A stretch of DNA of 64,000 nt from Pseudomonas rubra (GTDB lineage Bacteria; Pseudomonadota; Gammaproteobacteria; Pseudomonadales; Pseudomonadaceae). The stretch spans positions 1 through 64,000 of the forward strand of contig NZ_JAMDGZ010000068.1 of NCBI RefSeq assembly GCF_028656935.1, read 5' to 3'. A model generated the notes under the pieces. The model worked only from the letters and a program-made list of their open reading frames with translations, did no database searches and had not been told where the DNA came from. Position 1 is the first letter of the stretch. The number at the start of each line of letters is the position of its first letter. The position numbers were made by a program, and so were the translations under genes. Shown piece after piece: positions 23,610 through 34,503 of the stretch.

Positions 23610-23825
23610 ATGCCAGCCGTCAAAGTTAAAGAGAATGAACCCTTCGACGTAGCTCTGCGTCGTTTCAAGCGCTCCTGCGAAAAAGCCGGTGTTCTGGCTG
23701 AAGTTCGTAGCCGCGAATTTTACGAGAAGCCGACTTCTGAGCGTAAGCGCAAAGCAGCAGCCGCTGTTAAACGTCACGCCAAGAAAGTTCAGCGCGAACA
23801 GCGCCGCGCCGTTCGTCTGTACTAA
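23610..23825 (+). CDS. rpsU: 30S ribosomal protein S21
   Basis: 71-aa basic protein ([20 protein letters not shown], ending [14 protein letters not shown]) that is the full length and sequence type of bS21. It binds near the anti-Shine-Dalgarno end of 16S rRNA and aids initiation. It is first gene of the rpsU-dnaG-rpoD macromolecular synthesis operon. Confidence 0.97.
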
Positions 23826-23854
23826 TACAGACGTTCGTCGCAAGCTTCTGCCTC

Positions 23855-23873
23855 GCCCGGCCTAAAGCCGGGC
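23855..23873 (+). terminator. Attenuator-type hairpin between rpsU and dnaG
   Basis: GCCCGGC/GCCGGGC stem with a 5-base loop lies 29 bases after rpsU. No T run follows. In E. coli a partial terminator separates rpsU from dnaG to keep S21 output high, and this hairpin sits in the equivalent place. The rest of the 304-base spacer to dnaG shows a CTGCT/AGCAG repeat and no credible gene. Confidence 0.5.
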
Positions 23874-24129
23874 TGCCGGCAGTCGCTGCTTGAACCTTTG
23901 GCCTTCGGGCCCGAGGCGTCCTGCTGCCTAGCAGCATGGACAACCTGCCTGAATCGTCAGAACTGGCCGCAACGCCAGCTGTGCACGTCCTTCCTGACGA
24001 GCCCTCACCGGCTGCAGACGAGCACGTCTTTCCGTATTTTTTGTTACGCCATTCGACACCGCTCGAATGCGCAGCCGTTCCCGCCGCATTAGCGATTACA
24101 CTTGTTTATCGCCTGATGATGAGAATGCC

Positions 24130-26088
24130 ATGGCCGGGCTGATTCCCCAGAGCTTTATCGACGACCTGCTAAACCGCACCGACATCGTCGATGTGGTGAG
24201 TTCGCGCGTGCAGCTGAAAAAAGCTGGCAAGAACCACACCGCCTGCTGCCCGTTCCACAAGGAAAAAACCCCGTCTTTCAGCGTCAGCCCCGACAAGCAG
24301 TTCTACTACTGCTTTGGCTGTGGCGCTGGCGGCAATGCCCTTGGCTTCATCATGGACCACGACAACCTGGACTTTCCCCAGGCCGTCGAGGAACTGGCCA
24401 AGGCTGCCGGCATGGAGGTACCCCGCGAAGAAAGCGGGCGCGCCCACAAACCCCGACAACCCGTCGACTCGCCGCTGTACCCGCTGCTTGAAGCGGCCGC
24501 CGAGTTCTATCGCCAGGCACTGCGCAGCCACCCGACACGCAAATCGGCCGTCGACTACCTCAAGGGCCGCGGCCTGTCCGGTGAGATTGCCCGCGACTTT
24601 GGCCTGGGTTTCGCCCCGCCCGGCTGGGACAACCTGTTCAAGCACCTGAGCAGCGATACCCTGCAGCAAAAGGCCATGATCGACGCCGGGCTGCTGATCG
24701 AGAACGCCGATTCCGGAAAACGCTACGATCGCTTTCGCGACCGGGTGATGTTTCCGATCCGCGACAGCCGCGGCCGGGTCATCGCCTTCGGTGGCCGGGT
24801 ACTGGGTGATGACAAGCCCAAGTACCTGAACTCCCCGGAAACCCCGGTATTCCACAAGGGCCAAGAGCTGTACGGGCTGTACGAGGCGCGCAAGTTCAAC
24901 CGCAATCTCGACGAGATCATCGTGGTCGAAGGCTACATGGACGTCATCGCCCTCGCGCAGCAAGGCCTGCGCAACGCGGTAGCGACCCTGGGCACGGCGA
25001 CCAGCGAAGAACACCTCAAGCGCCTGTTTCGCGTAGTGCCCAGCGTGCTGTTCTGCTTCGATGGCGACCAGGCCGGCCGCAACGCCGCCTGGCGCGCCCT
25101 GGAAGCAACGCTTTCGAGCCTGCAGGACGGGCGCAAGGCACGTTTTCTGTTTTTGCCCGAAGGCGAAGACCCCGACACTCTGGTACGCGCCGAGGGCACC
25201 GACGCCTTCCGTGCCCGCATCAACCAGCATGCGCAACCGCTGGCCGATTATTTTTTCCAGCAGTTGACCGAGGAAGCCGACCCGCGCTCGCTAGAGGGCA
25301 AGGCGCACATGGCCACCCTCGCCGCACCGCTGATCGAAAAAGTGCCCGGGGCCAACCTGCGCGCATTGATGCGCAATCGCCTCAAAGAAATCACCGGGCT
25401 GGACAACCAGCAGGTCGAGCAACTGGCGCACAGTGCGCCGGCCGAAGCGCCGCCCAGCTATGACCCCGGCATCGATTACGACGCCATTCCCGACTACACG
25501 CCGGATTACAGCGATTTTCACCAGCCCGAGTACACGCCGCCGCAACAGCAGTGGACGCCGAACAAGGGTGGCAAGAAAAAATGGGACGGCAAACCCTGGG
25601 ACAAGAAGGGCAAACCTTGGGAGCGCAAAGACGCACCAGCACGGACTCCTATCTCGGTCGAACCGCCCATAATTACGGCCCTACGCTCCATTCTCCACCG
25701 CCCCCAGCTGGCCACGAAGGTAGAAGATGCCAGCCATTTTGCGGCGGAAGAGCATCGCTACTCACAATTGCTTGTGGCACTACTCGAGGCGTTGCAGAAA
25801 AATCCTGGGCTACGCTCTTTACAGCTGATCGCTCGCTGGCATGGCACAGAACAGGGGCGATTACTACGTGCTCTCGCGGAAAAAGAGTGGTTGATTGACG
25901 CCGAAAACCTTGAACAACAGTTTTTAGACACCATAACTAGATTATCAGCCCGCCAACGCGAGCAGAGGCTGGATAATCTACTTATGAAAGCGAATGTGAG
26001 CGGGCTGACGGCAGACGAGCAAAAACAGCTGCTTGACCTGTTAAGCCGTAATGTTCCCGCACAAACCCCGACCTCAACTGGCGCGTGA
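24130..26088 (+). CDS. dnaG: DNA primase DnaG
   Basis: 652-aa primase that makes RNA primers at the replication fork with DnaB. The N-terminal CHC2 zinc site uses C40, H43, C61 and C64 (CPFHKEKTPSF, FYYCFGCG). Next come the Toprim core (EGYMDVIALAQQGL, CFDGDQAGRNA), a Pro/Lys/Trp-rich linker (about 455-525), and the C-terminal DnaB-interacting domain. ATG 24130 begins MAGLIPQSF; an upstream start at 24067 is unlikely. The last third of the gene is less GC-rich than the rest. Confidence 0.96.
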   Translation: MAGLIPQSFIDDLLNRTDIVDVVSSRVQLKKAGKNHTACCPFHKEKTPSFSVSPDKQFYYCFGCGAGGNALGFIMDHDNLDFPQAVEELAKAAGMEVPREESGRAHKPRQPVDSPLYPLLEAAAEFYRQALRSHPTRKSAVDYLKGRGLSGEIARDFGLGFAPPGWDNLFKHLSSDTLQQKAMIDAGLLIENADSGKRYDRFRDRVMFPIRDSRGRVIAFGGRVLGDDKPKYLNSPETPVFHKGQELYGLYEARKFNRNLDEIIVVEGYMDVIALAQQGLRNAVATLGTATSEEHLKRLFRVVPSVLFCFDGDQAGRNAAWRALEATLSSLQDGRKARFLFLPEGEDPDTLVRAEGTDAFRARINQHAQPLADYFFQQLTEEADPRSLEGKAHMATLAAPLIEKVPGANLRALMRNRLKEITGLDNQQVEQLAHSAPAEAPPSYDPGIDYDAIPDYTPDYSDFHQPEYTPPQQQWTPNKGGKKKWDGKPWDKKGKPWERKDAPARTPISVEPPIITALRSILHRPQLATKVEDASHFAAEEHRYSQLLVALLEALQKNPGLRSLQLIARWHGTEQGRLLRALAEKEWLIDAENLEQQFLDTITRLSARQREQRLDNLLMKANVSGLTADEQKQLLDLLSRNVPAQTPTSTGA

Positions 26089-26102
26089 GGTCCTAGCTCG
26101 GG

Positions 26103-26108
26103 TATAAT
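26103..26108 (+). promoter_or_regulatory. Candidate -10 box upstream of rpoD
   Basis: TATAAT, preceded by CTCGGG, lies in the 67-base dnaG-rpoD gap, 47 bases before the rpoD ATG. No good -35 is visible at 17-base spacing. It is a plausible internal promoter giving rpoD extra transcription. Confidence 0.35.
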
Positions 26109-26155
26109 CCTCGGCTTGTTTTTTGCCCGCCAAGACCTTCAGTGGATAGGGTGTT

Positions 26156-28003
<1,848 letters not shown>

Positions 28004-28012
28004 TGACGAACC

Positions 28013-28036
28013 CCGGCCCAGGCCGGGGTTTTTCTT
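28013..28036 (+). terminator. Rho-independent terminator of rpoD
   Basis: CCCCGGCCC/AGGCCGGGG stem followed by TTTTTCTTT begins within 10 bases of the rpoD stop. Confidence 0.9.
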
Positions 28037-28130
28037 TCCGGCGAACGGCGCTTTTAAGCCTTTGCCCACTACCCCGACGCTTGAATGCCCGTCTACACTC
28101 GAATCACTCCACCTGTGTGACGAGGCCGTT

Positions 28131-31100
28131 ATGCCCCGAATGCCGGCCCTTCTGTTGGCTCTCCTACTCGTCTGGAGTGCAACGGCCGGCGCCCTGACCC
28201 TGACTGACGAAGAACAAGCCTGGCTCAGCGCGCATCCGCAGCTGCGTCTAGGCATCGATGCATCCTGGCCACCTTTTGAATACCGGGACCAGGACGGTCG
28301 CTACCAGGGATTGGCCGCCGACTACATTGCCCTTATCCAGGAACGCCTGGGTGTGCAGTTCAAGCCGATCGAACCGATCAGCTGGACCGCCGTGCTCGAG
28401 CAGGCACGTCAGAACAAGCTCGACCTGCTGCCCGGCATCATGTCGACCCCCGAGCGCCAGAGTTTCCTGGCCTTTACCCGCCCCTACCTGGATTTCCCGA
28501 TCGTTATCCTGGCCCATGAAGGTGGCCCGCAACCGCGCACGATCAAAGACCTGTACGGTTTGAAAATCGCCGTGGTGGAAAACTACGCGCCCCATGAACT
28601 GCTGCGCACCCATCACCCTGACCTCAACCTGGTGGCCCTGCCCAACGTCAGTTCGGCGTTGCAGGCACTGGCGACCGATGAAGTGGACGCTGTGGTGGGC
28701 GATCTGGCCTCAAGCATCTGGAGCCTGCGCCAGCTCAAACTCGACGGCCTGTACGTCAGCGGCGAAACACCCTACCGCTATCAACTGGCAATGGCTGTGC
28801 CACGCCCGCAGAAAATCCTTGTCGGTATCCTCGACAAGGTCATGGCCGACATGACCCCTGAAGAAATCAGCAATATTCAGGAGCGCTGGGTCGGCAAGGT
28901 TCTCGATCACCGCACGCTCTGGTACGACCTATTGATCTATGGCCTGCCGGCCTTGCTGCTGATGGTTGCGATACTGGCCGCAGTAATCCGCGTCAATCGC
29001 CGCCTGAGTTCGGAAATCTCCCGGCGCATTGCCCTGGAGCAGGAACTGCGCAGCAGCGAATATCACTACCGCGGGCTGATCGAAAGCCTTTCGGCCATTG
29101 CCTGGGAAGCCGACGCCAACGATTTCACCTACAACTACGTCTCGCCCCATGCCGAAGACCTGCTGGGCTACCCCTTGAACCAATGGCTGCGCCCGGGCTT
29201 CTGGCGCAGCATCATTCACCCGGACGACGCGCTCTGGGCCCAGGCCTATTGCGACAGCGAGACTGCCGCCGGTCGCGACCACAGCCTGGACTACCGGGTG
29301 ATTCGCGCCGATGGTCGCAGCCTGTGGGTACGTGACATCGTCAGCCTGATCGAGCACGGACACAAACCGGTGATGCGCGGGCTGATGATCGATATCAGTG
29401 AAACCAAGAATGCCGAGGAAGCCCTGCGCCTGTCAGAACAGAAGTTCGCCTCGGTTTTCCAGCAATGCCCGGACATCCTGCTCATCGCCCGCCTCAGCGA
29501 CGGTTGCTTGCTGGAGGTCAACGAAGCCTTCGAAGAGCAGATTGGCCTGAGCCCGGCGCAAGTGCTGGGCCGCACTGCGACCGAGCTGAATATCTGGGGG
29601 ATCGACGGTGTTGGCCCCGACCTGCTCAAGCGCTTGCAGGCAGGCAGCATCCGCAACCTGGAAATGCTCTTCCGGCGTAGCAACGGCCAAGTGTTCACTG
29701 GCCTGACCTCTGCCGAGACCTTCCAGCTCGACAGCACCCCCGCACTGGTTGTAGCAGTACGCGATATCAGCCAGCTCAAAGAGACCCAGGAGCAGTTGCA
29801 AACCTCCGAAGAGAAGTTTGCCAAAGCCTTTCACGCCTCCCCCGACGGTCTGCTGCTGTCGCGCCAGAGCGATGGGCTGCTGATCGAAGTGAACGAAGGC
29901 TTCTGCCGCCTGACCGGCTTCGACACCCACATGTCGCTGGACCACACTGCGCTGGACCTGGGCATCTGGGTCGACCTCAACGAACGTCGCCGACTGCTGG
30001 AGATGCTCCAGCGCGATGGTTTCGTACGTGACTTCAGCTGCCATATCCGCCGCAGTGACGGTCAGATCCGCCTGTGCGAACTGTCTGCCAGACCGCTACC
30101 GATCGCCGGCGTCGACTGCATGCTGACCATTGCCAGGGATATTACCGAACGCCATCTGATGCAAGAAAAGCTGCAACTGGCTGCCACGGTATTCGAGAAC
30201 ACCGCCGAGGGCGTGTTGATCACCGACACCGACCAGCGCATCAGTGCAGTCAACCGTGCCTTTAGCGAAATCACTGGCTACAGCGAGTTCGAAACCCTGG
30301 GCCAGACCCCGCGCCTGCTGGCGTCTGGTCAGCATGACAGCGCCTTTTATGTGGCCATGTGGCACCAACTGACCGCTGAAGGTCATTGGCAAGGCGAAAT
30401 CCACAATCGCCGCAAGAACGGCGAGATCTACCCCAGCTGGCTCACCATCAGCGCAGTGCGTAACACAGAGCGGGTCATTACCCACTTTGTCGCGGTGTTC
30501 GCCGATATTTCCAGCCTCAAGCATGCCCAGGCCAAGCTCGACTACCAGGCCCATCATGACCCGCTCACCGGCCTGCCCAACCGCACGCTGTTCGAAAGTC
30601 GCCTTCAGGCCGCGCTCAATTGTGCCCAGGCGTCGCAGCGCCAGGGTGCAGTGCTGTTTCTCGACCTTGACCGCTTCAAGCACATCAACGACAGCCTCGG
30701 CCATCCGGTCGGCGACCTGCTGCTCAAGGGGATCGCCCAGCGTCTCAAGGAGCAGGTGCGCGACATCGACACCGTGGCACGCCTGGGTGGCGACGAGTTC
30801 ATCATTCTGCTGCCCGGCCTGCACCAGCCCAGCGACGCCGAGCACATCGCGCACAAGCTGCTGGCCTGCTTCGGTGCGCCTTTCCAGGCCGGCGAGCACG
30901 AGTTTTTCACCAGCGCCAGCATCGGCACCAGCCTTTATCCACAGGACGGCACCGACGTCGCCTCGCTGATTCGCAACGCCGATGCGGCCATGTACCGCTC
31001 CAAAGCCAAGGGGCGTAACCGGGTCGAGTCCTACACCCGTGACCTGACCGCCCAGGCCAGCGAACGCATCGCCCTGGAGCACGAACTGCGCCGGGCTATC

Positions 31101-31874
31101 GAGCGCAATGAGCTGAGCCTGTGCTACCAACCCAAGTTCAGCCTCAAGACCCAGAGCCTGGTAGGTGCCGAAGCGCTGATCCGCTGGAGCCACCCGACGT
31201 TTGGCGACGTGCCACCGGAGCACTTCATCCCACTGGCCGAAGAGAACGGCATGATCCTGCTACTGGGCGACTGGGTGCTGGAACAGGCCTGCCGGCAAAT
31301 GCAGGACTGGAAACACCACTACCTGGCGTTTGGCCCGCTATCGGTCAACCTGGCTGGCGCCCAACTGCGCCAGCCAAGCCTGGTCAAGCGCATCGAACAG
31401 CTGCTCAGGACCCACCAGCTCAAGGCTGGCGACCTGCAACTGGAGATCACCGAGAACTTCATCATGAGCCAGGCCGAAGAAGCCCTGGCCATCCTCCATC
31501 AACTCAAACACCTGGGGGTGCAACTGGCGATCGACGACTTTGGCACCGGCTACTCCTCACTGAGCTACCTCAAGCGTCTGCCACTGGACATCCTCAAGAT
31601 CGACCAGTCGTTCATCCGCGGCCTGCCCGACGACCCTCACGACGCCGCCATCGCCCGCGCCATCATTGCCCTGGGGCGCAGCATGCAGCTGACCATCATT
31701 GCCGAAGGGGTCGAAAGCCAGGCCCAGCAGAAATTCCTCGCCGCCGAGGGCTGCGAGCAGATCCAGGGGTACATCGTCAGCCTGCCGCTGCCGGCCAGTG
31801 AATTTGCCGCGACGTTCCTTCGCATAGCACTTTCAGATCTTTCGGATAGCACAGCCTGGAAACCCTCGTTATAA
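28131..31874 (+). CDS. rmcA: RmcA-like multi-PAS GGDEF-EAL c-di-GMP enzyme with solute-binding domain
   Basis: About 1247-aa inner-membrane protein. It has a signal peptide (about 1-22) and a periplasmic SBP_bac_3 domain (about 25-262). One membrane helix follows (about 267-290), then four PAS domains (about 310-800). A diguanylate cyclase domain has intact LGGDEFIILLPG (near 885), and an EAL phosphodiesterase domain has GAEALIRW, ENFIMS, DDFGTGYSSLSYL and IDQSFI. Both catalytic motifs look complete. Position just after rpoD and the domain order match P. aeruginosa RmcA (PA0575), a redox-responsive c-di-GMP-degrading protein that controls biofilm structure. ATG 28131 is chosen because it starts the signal peptide; the reading frame stays open into rpoD upstream, but that part is not real. 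Confidence 0.88.
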   Translation: MPRMPALLLALLLVWSATAGALTLTDEEQAWLSAHPQLRLGIDASWPPFEYRDQDGRYQGLAADYIALIQERLGVQFKPIEPISWTAVLEQARQNKLDLLPGIMSTPERQSFLAFTRPYLDFPIVILAHEGGPQPRTIKDLYGLKIAVVENYAPHELLRTHHPDLNLVALPNVSSALQALATDEVDAVVGDLASSIWSLRQLKLDGLYVSGETPYRYQLAMAVPRPQKILVGILDKVMADMTPEEISNIQERWVGKVLDHRTLWYDLLIYGLPALLLMVAILAAVIRVNRRLSSEISRRIALEQELRSSEYHYRGLIESLSAIAWEADANDFTYNYVSPHAEDLLGYPLNQWLRPGFWRSIIHPDDALWAQAYCDSETAAGRDHSLDYRVIRADGRSLWVRDIVSLIEHGHKPVMRGLMIDISETKNAEEALRLSEQKFASVFQQCPDILLIARLSDGCLLEVNEAFEEQIGLSPAQVLGRTATELNIWGIDGVGPDLLKRLQAGSIRNLEMLFRRSNGQVFTGLTSAETFQLDSTPALVVAVRDISQLKETQEQLQTSEEKFAKAFHASPDGLLLSRQSDGLLIEVNEGFCRLTGFDTHMSLDHTALDLGIWVDLNERRRLLEMLQRDGFVRDFSCHIRRSDGQIRLCELSARPLPIAGVDCMLTIARDITERHLMQEKLQLAATVFENTAEGVLITDTDQRISAVNRAFSEITGYSEFETLGQTPRLLASGQHDSAFYVAMWHQLTAEGHWQGEIHNRRKNGEIYPSWLTISAVRNTERVITHFVAVFADISSLKHAQAKLDYQAHHDPLTGLPNRTLFESRLQAALNCAQASQRQGAVLFLDLDRFKHINDSLGHPVGDLLLKGIAQRLKEQVRDIDTVARLGGDEFIILLPGLHQPSDAEHIAHKLLACFGAPFQAGEHEFFTSASIGTSLYPQDGTDVASLIRNADAAMYRSKAKGRNRVESYTRDLTAQASERIALEHELRRAIERNELSLCYQPKFSLKTQSLVGAEALIRWSHPTFGDVPPEHFIPLAEENGMILLLGDWVLEQACRQMQDWKHHYLAFGPLSVNLAGAQLRQPSLVKRIEQLLRTHQLKAGDLQLEITENFIMSQAEEALAILHQLKHLGVQLAIDDFGTGYSSLSYLKRLPLDILKIDQSFIRGLPDDPHDAAIARAIIALGRSMQLTIIAEGVESQAQQKFLAAEGCEQIQGYIVSLPLPASEFAATFLRIALSDLSDSTAWKPSL

Positions 31875-31876
31875 TC
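31871..31876 (+). promoter_or_regulatory. -10 box of the tRNA-Ile promoter
   Basis: TATAAT 12 bases before the mature tRNA 5' end overlaps the end of the rmcA gene. A GC-rich stretch (CCGCGTCC) follows, resembling a stringent-type discriminator. No clear -35 is seen. Confidence 0.5.
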
Positions 31877-31888
31877 CGCGTCCACTGG

Positions 31889-31965
31889 GGCCTATAGCTC
31901 AGTTGGTTAGAGCAGGGGACTCATAATCCTTTGGTCCACGGTTCGAGTCCGTGTGGGCCCACCAG
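31889..31965 (+). tRNA. ileX: tRNA-Ile (CAU anticodon, Ile2), chimeric at an island junction
   Basis: 77 nt including encoded CCA. Acceptor stem GGGCCTA pairs with TGGGCCC. The D arm is GCTCAGTTGGTTAGAGC, the anticodon loop CTCATAA (CAT), the T arm CACGG-TTCGAGT-CCGTG. The GACTCATAATC context is that of Ile2 tRNA, whose C34 is modified to lysidine to read AUA, rather than Met tRNA. It is the attachment site of the island: the 3' half differs from the displaced native half at 49816-49862 (one anticodon-stem base and several T-stem bases). The anticodon stem here has G27.U43 and G28.U42 wobbles, whereas the displaced half would restore G28-C42. Confidence 0.93.
31919..31930 (+). other. attL core (anticodon-loop identity block)
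   Basis: The 12-base word GACTCATAATCC is identical at 31919-31930 and 49816-49827. To the right of it the two tRNA 3' halves diverge with compensatory T-stem changes, so strand exchange most likely fell within this block. Tyrosine integrases commonly cross over at anticodon loops. Confidence 0.7.
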
Positions 31966-32024
31966 TTAATTCAAGGGCTGCAGCGCTGCTGCAGTTTCGA
32001 GAGGGTGTTTTGGAATGCTCCCGA

Positions 32025-32045
32025 GGTACAGTTTCGGTACAGTCC
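32025..32045 (+). repeat. Candidate left arm-type integrase repeats
   Basis: GGTACAGT occurs at 32025-32032 and again at 32036-32043 (within CGGTACAGTCC), an 11-base period, between the tRNA and the integrase start. The word CGGTACAGTCC and the same 11-base pairing recur near the right end (49679-49699). Confidence 0.5.
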
Positions 32046-32070
32046 GTGCCGATGTCCTTCGGAGAACAGC

Positions 32071-33135
32071 ATGGCAACTCTCGTAAAAACCCCATCAGGT
32101 ACGTGGAAAGCAGTCATTCGAAAAACCGGATGGCCAACAGCTTCCAAAACCTTCCGCACCAAACGCGACGCAGAGGACTGGTCACGTCGAGCCGAAGACG
32201 AGATGGTCAGAGGCGTCTATATCCAGCGGAGCGGATCAGAGCGCATGACCCTCGAGGCGGCGCTGAAGCGTTATCTGTCCGAAGTGACTCCCACCAAAAA
32301 GCCTTCAACTCAGCGTGGCGAAGCGAACAAGGCGAAGAAACTTATCACCGAGCTGGGTAAATACTCGCTGGCGGCCCTCTCTAGCGAGATCATCGCAGCT
32401 TACCGTGACAAACGGCTGTCTCAGCCCGCAGCCCGAAAGTGCACACTGACCAGCAATAATACAGTTCGGCTTGAGCTGGCTCTCCTCGGTCATCTTTACT
32501 CAACAGCAATCAAAGAATGGGGCCTCGGCCTCACCTTCAACCCTGTTGCGAGCGTTCGAAAGCCTAAACCTGGAAAAGGTCGTGAGCGACGTTTCGTGGA
32601 TGACGAAGAGGACCGGTTATTGAACGCGGTTGACGCACACAGCAACCCAATGCTCGGTTGGATCGTGCGGATCGCCTTAGAGACGTCCATGCGCTCGTCC
32701 GAGATAGCAACGTTACCGCTCTCTCAAGTTGATCTCAAAAAGCGTGTAGCCCGCCTTCCTGACACCAAAAATGACACCTTTCGGACCGTTCCCCTGAACA
32801 AGTCCGCGACAGATGCGATGCAAGCGGCGGTGGATAACCCCCTCAGACCGAAAGGCTGCCAGCTCATCTTCTTCGGTGAACCAGGCAAAGATGGCAAGCG
32901 TCGGCCCTATGCCTTCAGTAAAGTTTGGGCGACGCTGAGAGAGCAGCTCGGGATGAAAGACTTTCGCTTTCACGATCTAAGACATGAGGCCGTCAGCCGA
33001 TTTGTCGAATTAGGCCTTTCCGATCAGGAGGTTTCTGCGATCAGCGGACATAAATCGATGCAGATGCTCAAACGGTACACTCATCTACGCGCCGAGGATC
33101 TGGTCGAAAAGCTCGATAGAATCGAAAAAGACTAG
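32071..33135 (+). CDS. int: Tyrosine-type integrase of the island
   Basis: 354-aa tyrosine recombinase expected to catalyse integration and, with a directionality factor, excision at the tRNA-Ile site. It has an N-terminal arm-binding-like region (KTPSGTWKAVIRKTGWPTAS), a SAM-like core-binding domain (about 65-165), and a catalytic domain with Arg in ETSMRSSEIATL, HDLRHEAVSRFVELG, SGHKSMQMLKRYTH (GH and the Tyr nucleophile). ATG 32071 has GGAG 6 bases upstream; earlier codons in frame run back into the tRNA and are rejected. It lies 105 bases from the tRNA, reading inward. Confidence 0.92.
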   Translation: MATLVKTPSGTWKAVIRKTGWPTASKTFRTKRDAEDWSRRAEDEMVRGVYIQRSGSERMTLEAALKRYLSEVTPTKKPSTQRGEANKAKKLITELGKYSLAALSSEIIAAYRDKRLSQPAARKCTLTSNNTVRLELALLGHLYSTAIKEWGLGLTFNPVASVRKPKPGKGRERRFVDDEEDRLLNAVDAHSNPMLGWIVRIALETSMRSSEIATLPLSQVDLKKRVARLPDTKNDTFRTVPLNKSATDAMQAAVDNPLRPKGCQLIFFGEPGKDGKRRPYAFSKVWATLREQLGMKDFRFHDLRHEAVSRFVELGLSDQEVSAISGHKSMQMLKRYTHLRAEDLVEKLDRIEKD

Positions 33136-33146
33136 GCTTATGTAGG

Positions 33147-33180
33147 CTAGAAAAGATTCAGCATGCGAAAACTTTTCTAG
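33147..33180 (+). terminator. Inverted repeat after the integrase gene
   Basis: Perfect 9-base arms CTAGAAAAG and CTTTTCTAG with a 16-base spacer start 12 bases after the int stop. The second arm supplies a TTTT run. A second short stem (CGGGG-CAG-CCCCG, 33279-33291) lies nearer the next gene. Confidence 0.4.
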
Positions 33181-33346
33181 CCCTCTTTACTCTGCGCCTA
33201 CCGTGCACTCCGACTAAGCAGCGCGAAGGATTGTTGAGCGCCCCCCCTCCCAATTCGAATTTTTTTCCGATTCTTCTCCGGGGCAGCCCCGAAAAAGCTA
33301 AAAATGGAGCAGTCCCTTTCCACTATTACAGTCATCAACCTGAATC

Positions 33347-33595
33347 ATGGATATCCAGATGACTGCAAGCAACGCCCGTTTTGAGCAACAGCTCATTGAC
33401 CGATACGGCCCACTGTTAACAAAGAAGCAGCTGGCAGAGCTGCTACACAGAAGTGAAAAAGGACTGGACTACACCATTGCGCACCCGGCCGAAAGCGAGT
33501 TCGCTGCCTCGCTAAATGCCATGAAGCTTCGGCTTGGCCGCCTGATCTATTTCCGTGCGGCTGATATCGCAACGTTGCTGGCTGGAGATGAGTGA
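33347..33595 (+). CDS. Small predicted HTH DNA-binding protein
   Basis: 82-aa protein. The centre (YGPLLTKKQLAELLHRSEKGLDYTI) looks like the first helices of an AlpA/MerR-type winged helix, followed by RLGRLIYFRAADIATLL, the usual wing and target-site segment. Such proteins next to integrases act as excisionases or as repressors of replication genes. The stop overlaps the repA start region (TGATG), so it is co-translated with repA. A second in-frame ATG at 33359 is possible. No specific family is claimed. Confidence 0.65.
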   Translation: MDIQMTASNARFEQQLIDRYGPLLTKKQLAELLHRSEKGLDYTIAHPAESEFAASLNAMKLRLGRLIYFRAADIATLLAGDE

Positions 33596-34503
33596 TGCCA
33601 ATAGACCTTAGGTCAGTGTTCGTCACCCCACCTCCTGCATTGGACTATGTGTTCGGAAGCTTTGTAGCAGGGACAGTTGGCGCATTCGTCGCACCCGGGG
33701 GAACAGGGAAAAGCTTCTGGGCTCTGCAGACAGCAATCGCAGTGGCTTGTCATGTACCCGAAGGAAACCTTGCTGGAATCGCCCCTCCCTCGAATGGTCC
33801 GGTGTTATACCTCGCTTTGGAAGATAGCGAGCAGGTTCTCGCTCACCGGATACATGCCATCGGTCGATGCATACGGAAACGATCAAAGTACCCGGACGAT
33901 GCCGCTGAAGCATTAGATGCCATAGCAGCGAATCTGATGATCGAACCGATGATGGGCAAGCGGCTGGACGTTATGACCGATAAAGGTATGGAAGCGGTCT
34001 TAAAGCTCCAAGAAGCCCCCCGACTAATCGTCCTCGACACCGTAAGCCGCATTCATGGCCTAGATGAGAACAGCAACAGGGACATGTCTCTTCTGATCTC
34101 GCGACTGGAAGAGCTGGCCACCAAAAGCGGCGCGGCAGTACTTCTCATTCACCACGTAAGCAAAGCCAGCAGACGGGATGGTCAACTCGATCAGTACTCC
34201 TCTCGCGGAGCTTCAGCATTGATTGATAACGCTCGATGGTGTGGCTACCTCACGCAAATGACCGAGGATGAAGCCAAGCGCTTGATCGAAGGCTCCCGGT
34301 TCTCAACTCCGCTGACTGGGCTACATAGCCAGTATGTTCGCCTAGGCGAGAGTAAGCTCAATTATGGATCTGCCGTACTTGAGCAGCAGTGGTTCAAACG
34401 CTCGGAAGGCGGGGTGCTGTTACCGGCTCTGATCAGCGAAGCGAAGTCGCGCGCGACAAGTATGAGGCCTCGAAAAGGACGGGAGGCAGCAAATGCGGTC
34501 TGA
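33595..34503 (+). CDS. repA: IncQ-type replicative helicase RepA (RecA-fold ATPase)
   Basis: 302-aa AAA/RecA-fold ATPase of the RSF1010 RepA helicase family. Walker A GGTGKS at residues 35-40 (APGGTGKSFWAL), Walker B RLIVLDTVSRIHG, and the DnaB-like segment VLLIHHVSKASRRDG are in family order and spacing. RepA is the homohexameric 5'-3' helicase loaded at the IncQ vegetative origin. ATG 33595 overlaps the preceding stop; GTG 33592 is the alternative. It overlaps repC by 11 bases. The pairing with repC makes a replication role much likelier than a generic ATPase. Confidence 0.82.
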   Translation: MPIDLRSVFVTPPPALDYVFGSFVAGTVGAFVAPGGTGKSFWALQTAIAVACHVPEGNLAGIAPPSNGPVLYLALEDSEQVLAHRIHAIGRCIRKRSKYPDDAAEALDAIAANLMIEPMMGKRLDVMTDKGMEAVLKLQEAPRLIVLDTVSRIHGLDENSNRDMSLLISRLEELATKSGAAVLLIHHVSKASRRDGQLDQYSSRGASALIDNARWCGYLTQMTEDEAKRLIEGSRFSTPLTGLHSQYVRLGESKLNYGSAVLEQQWFKRSEGGVLLPALISEAKSRATSMRPRKGREAANAV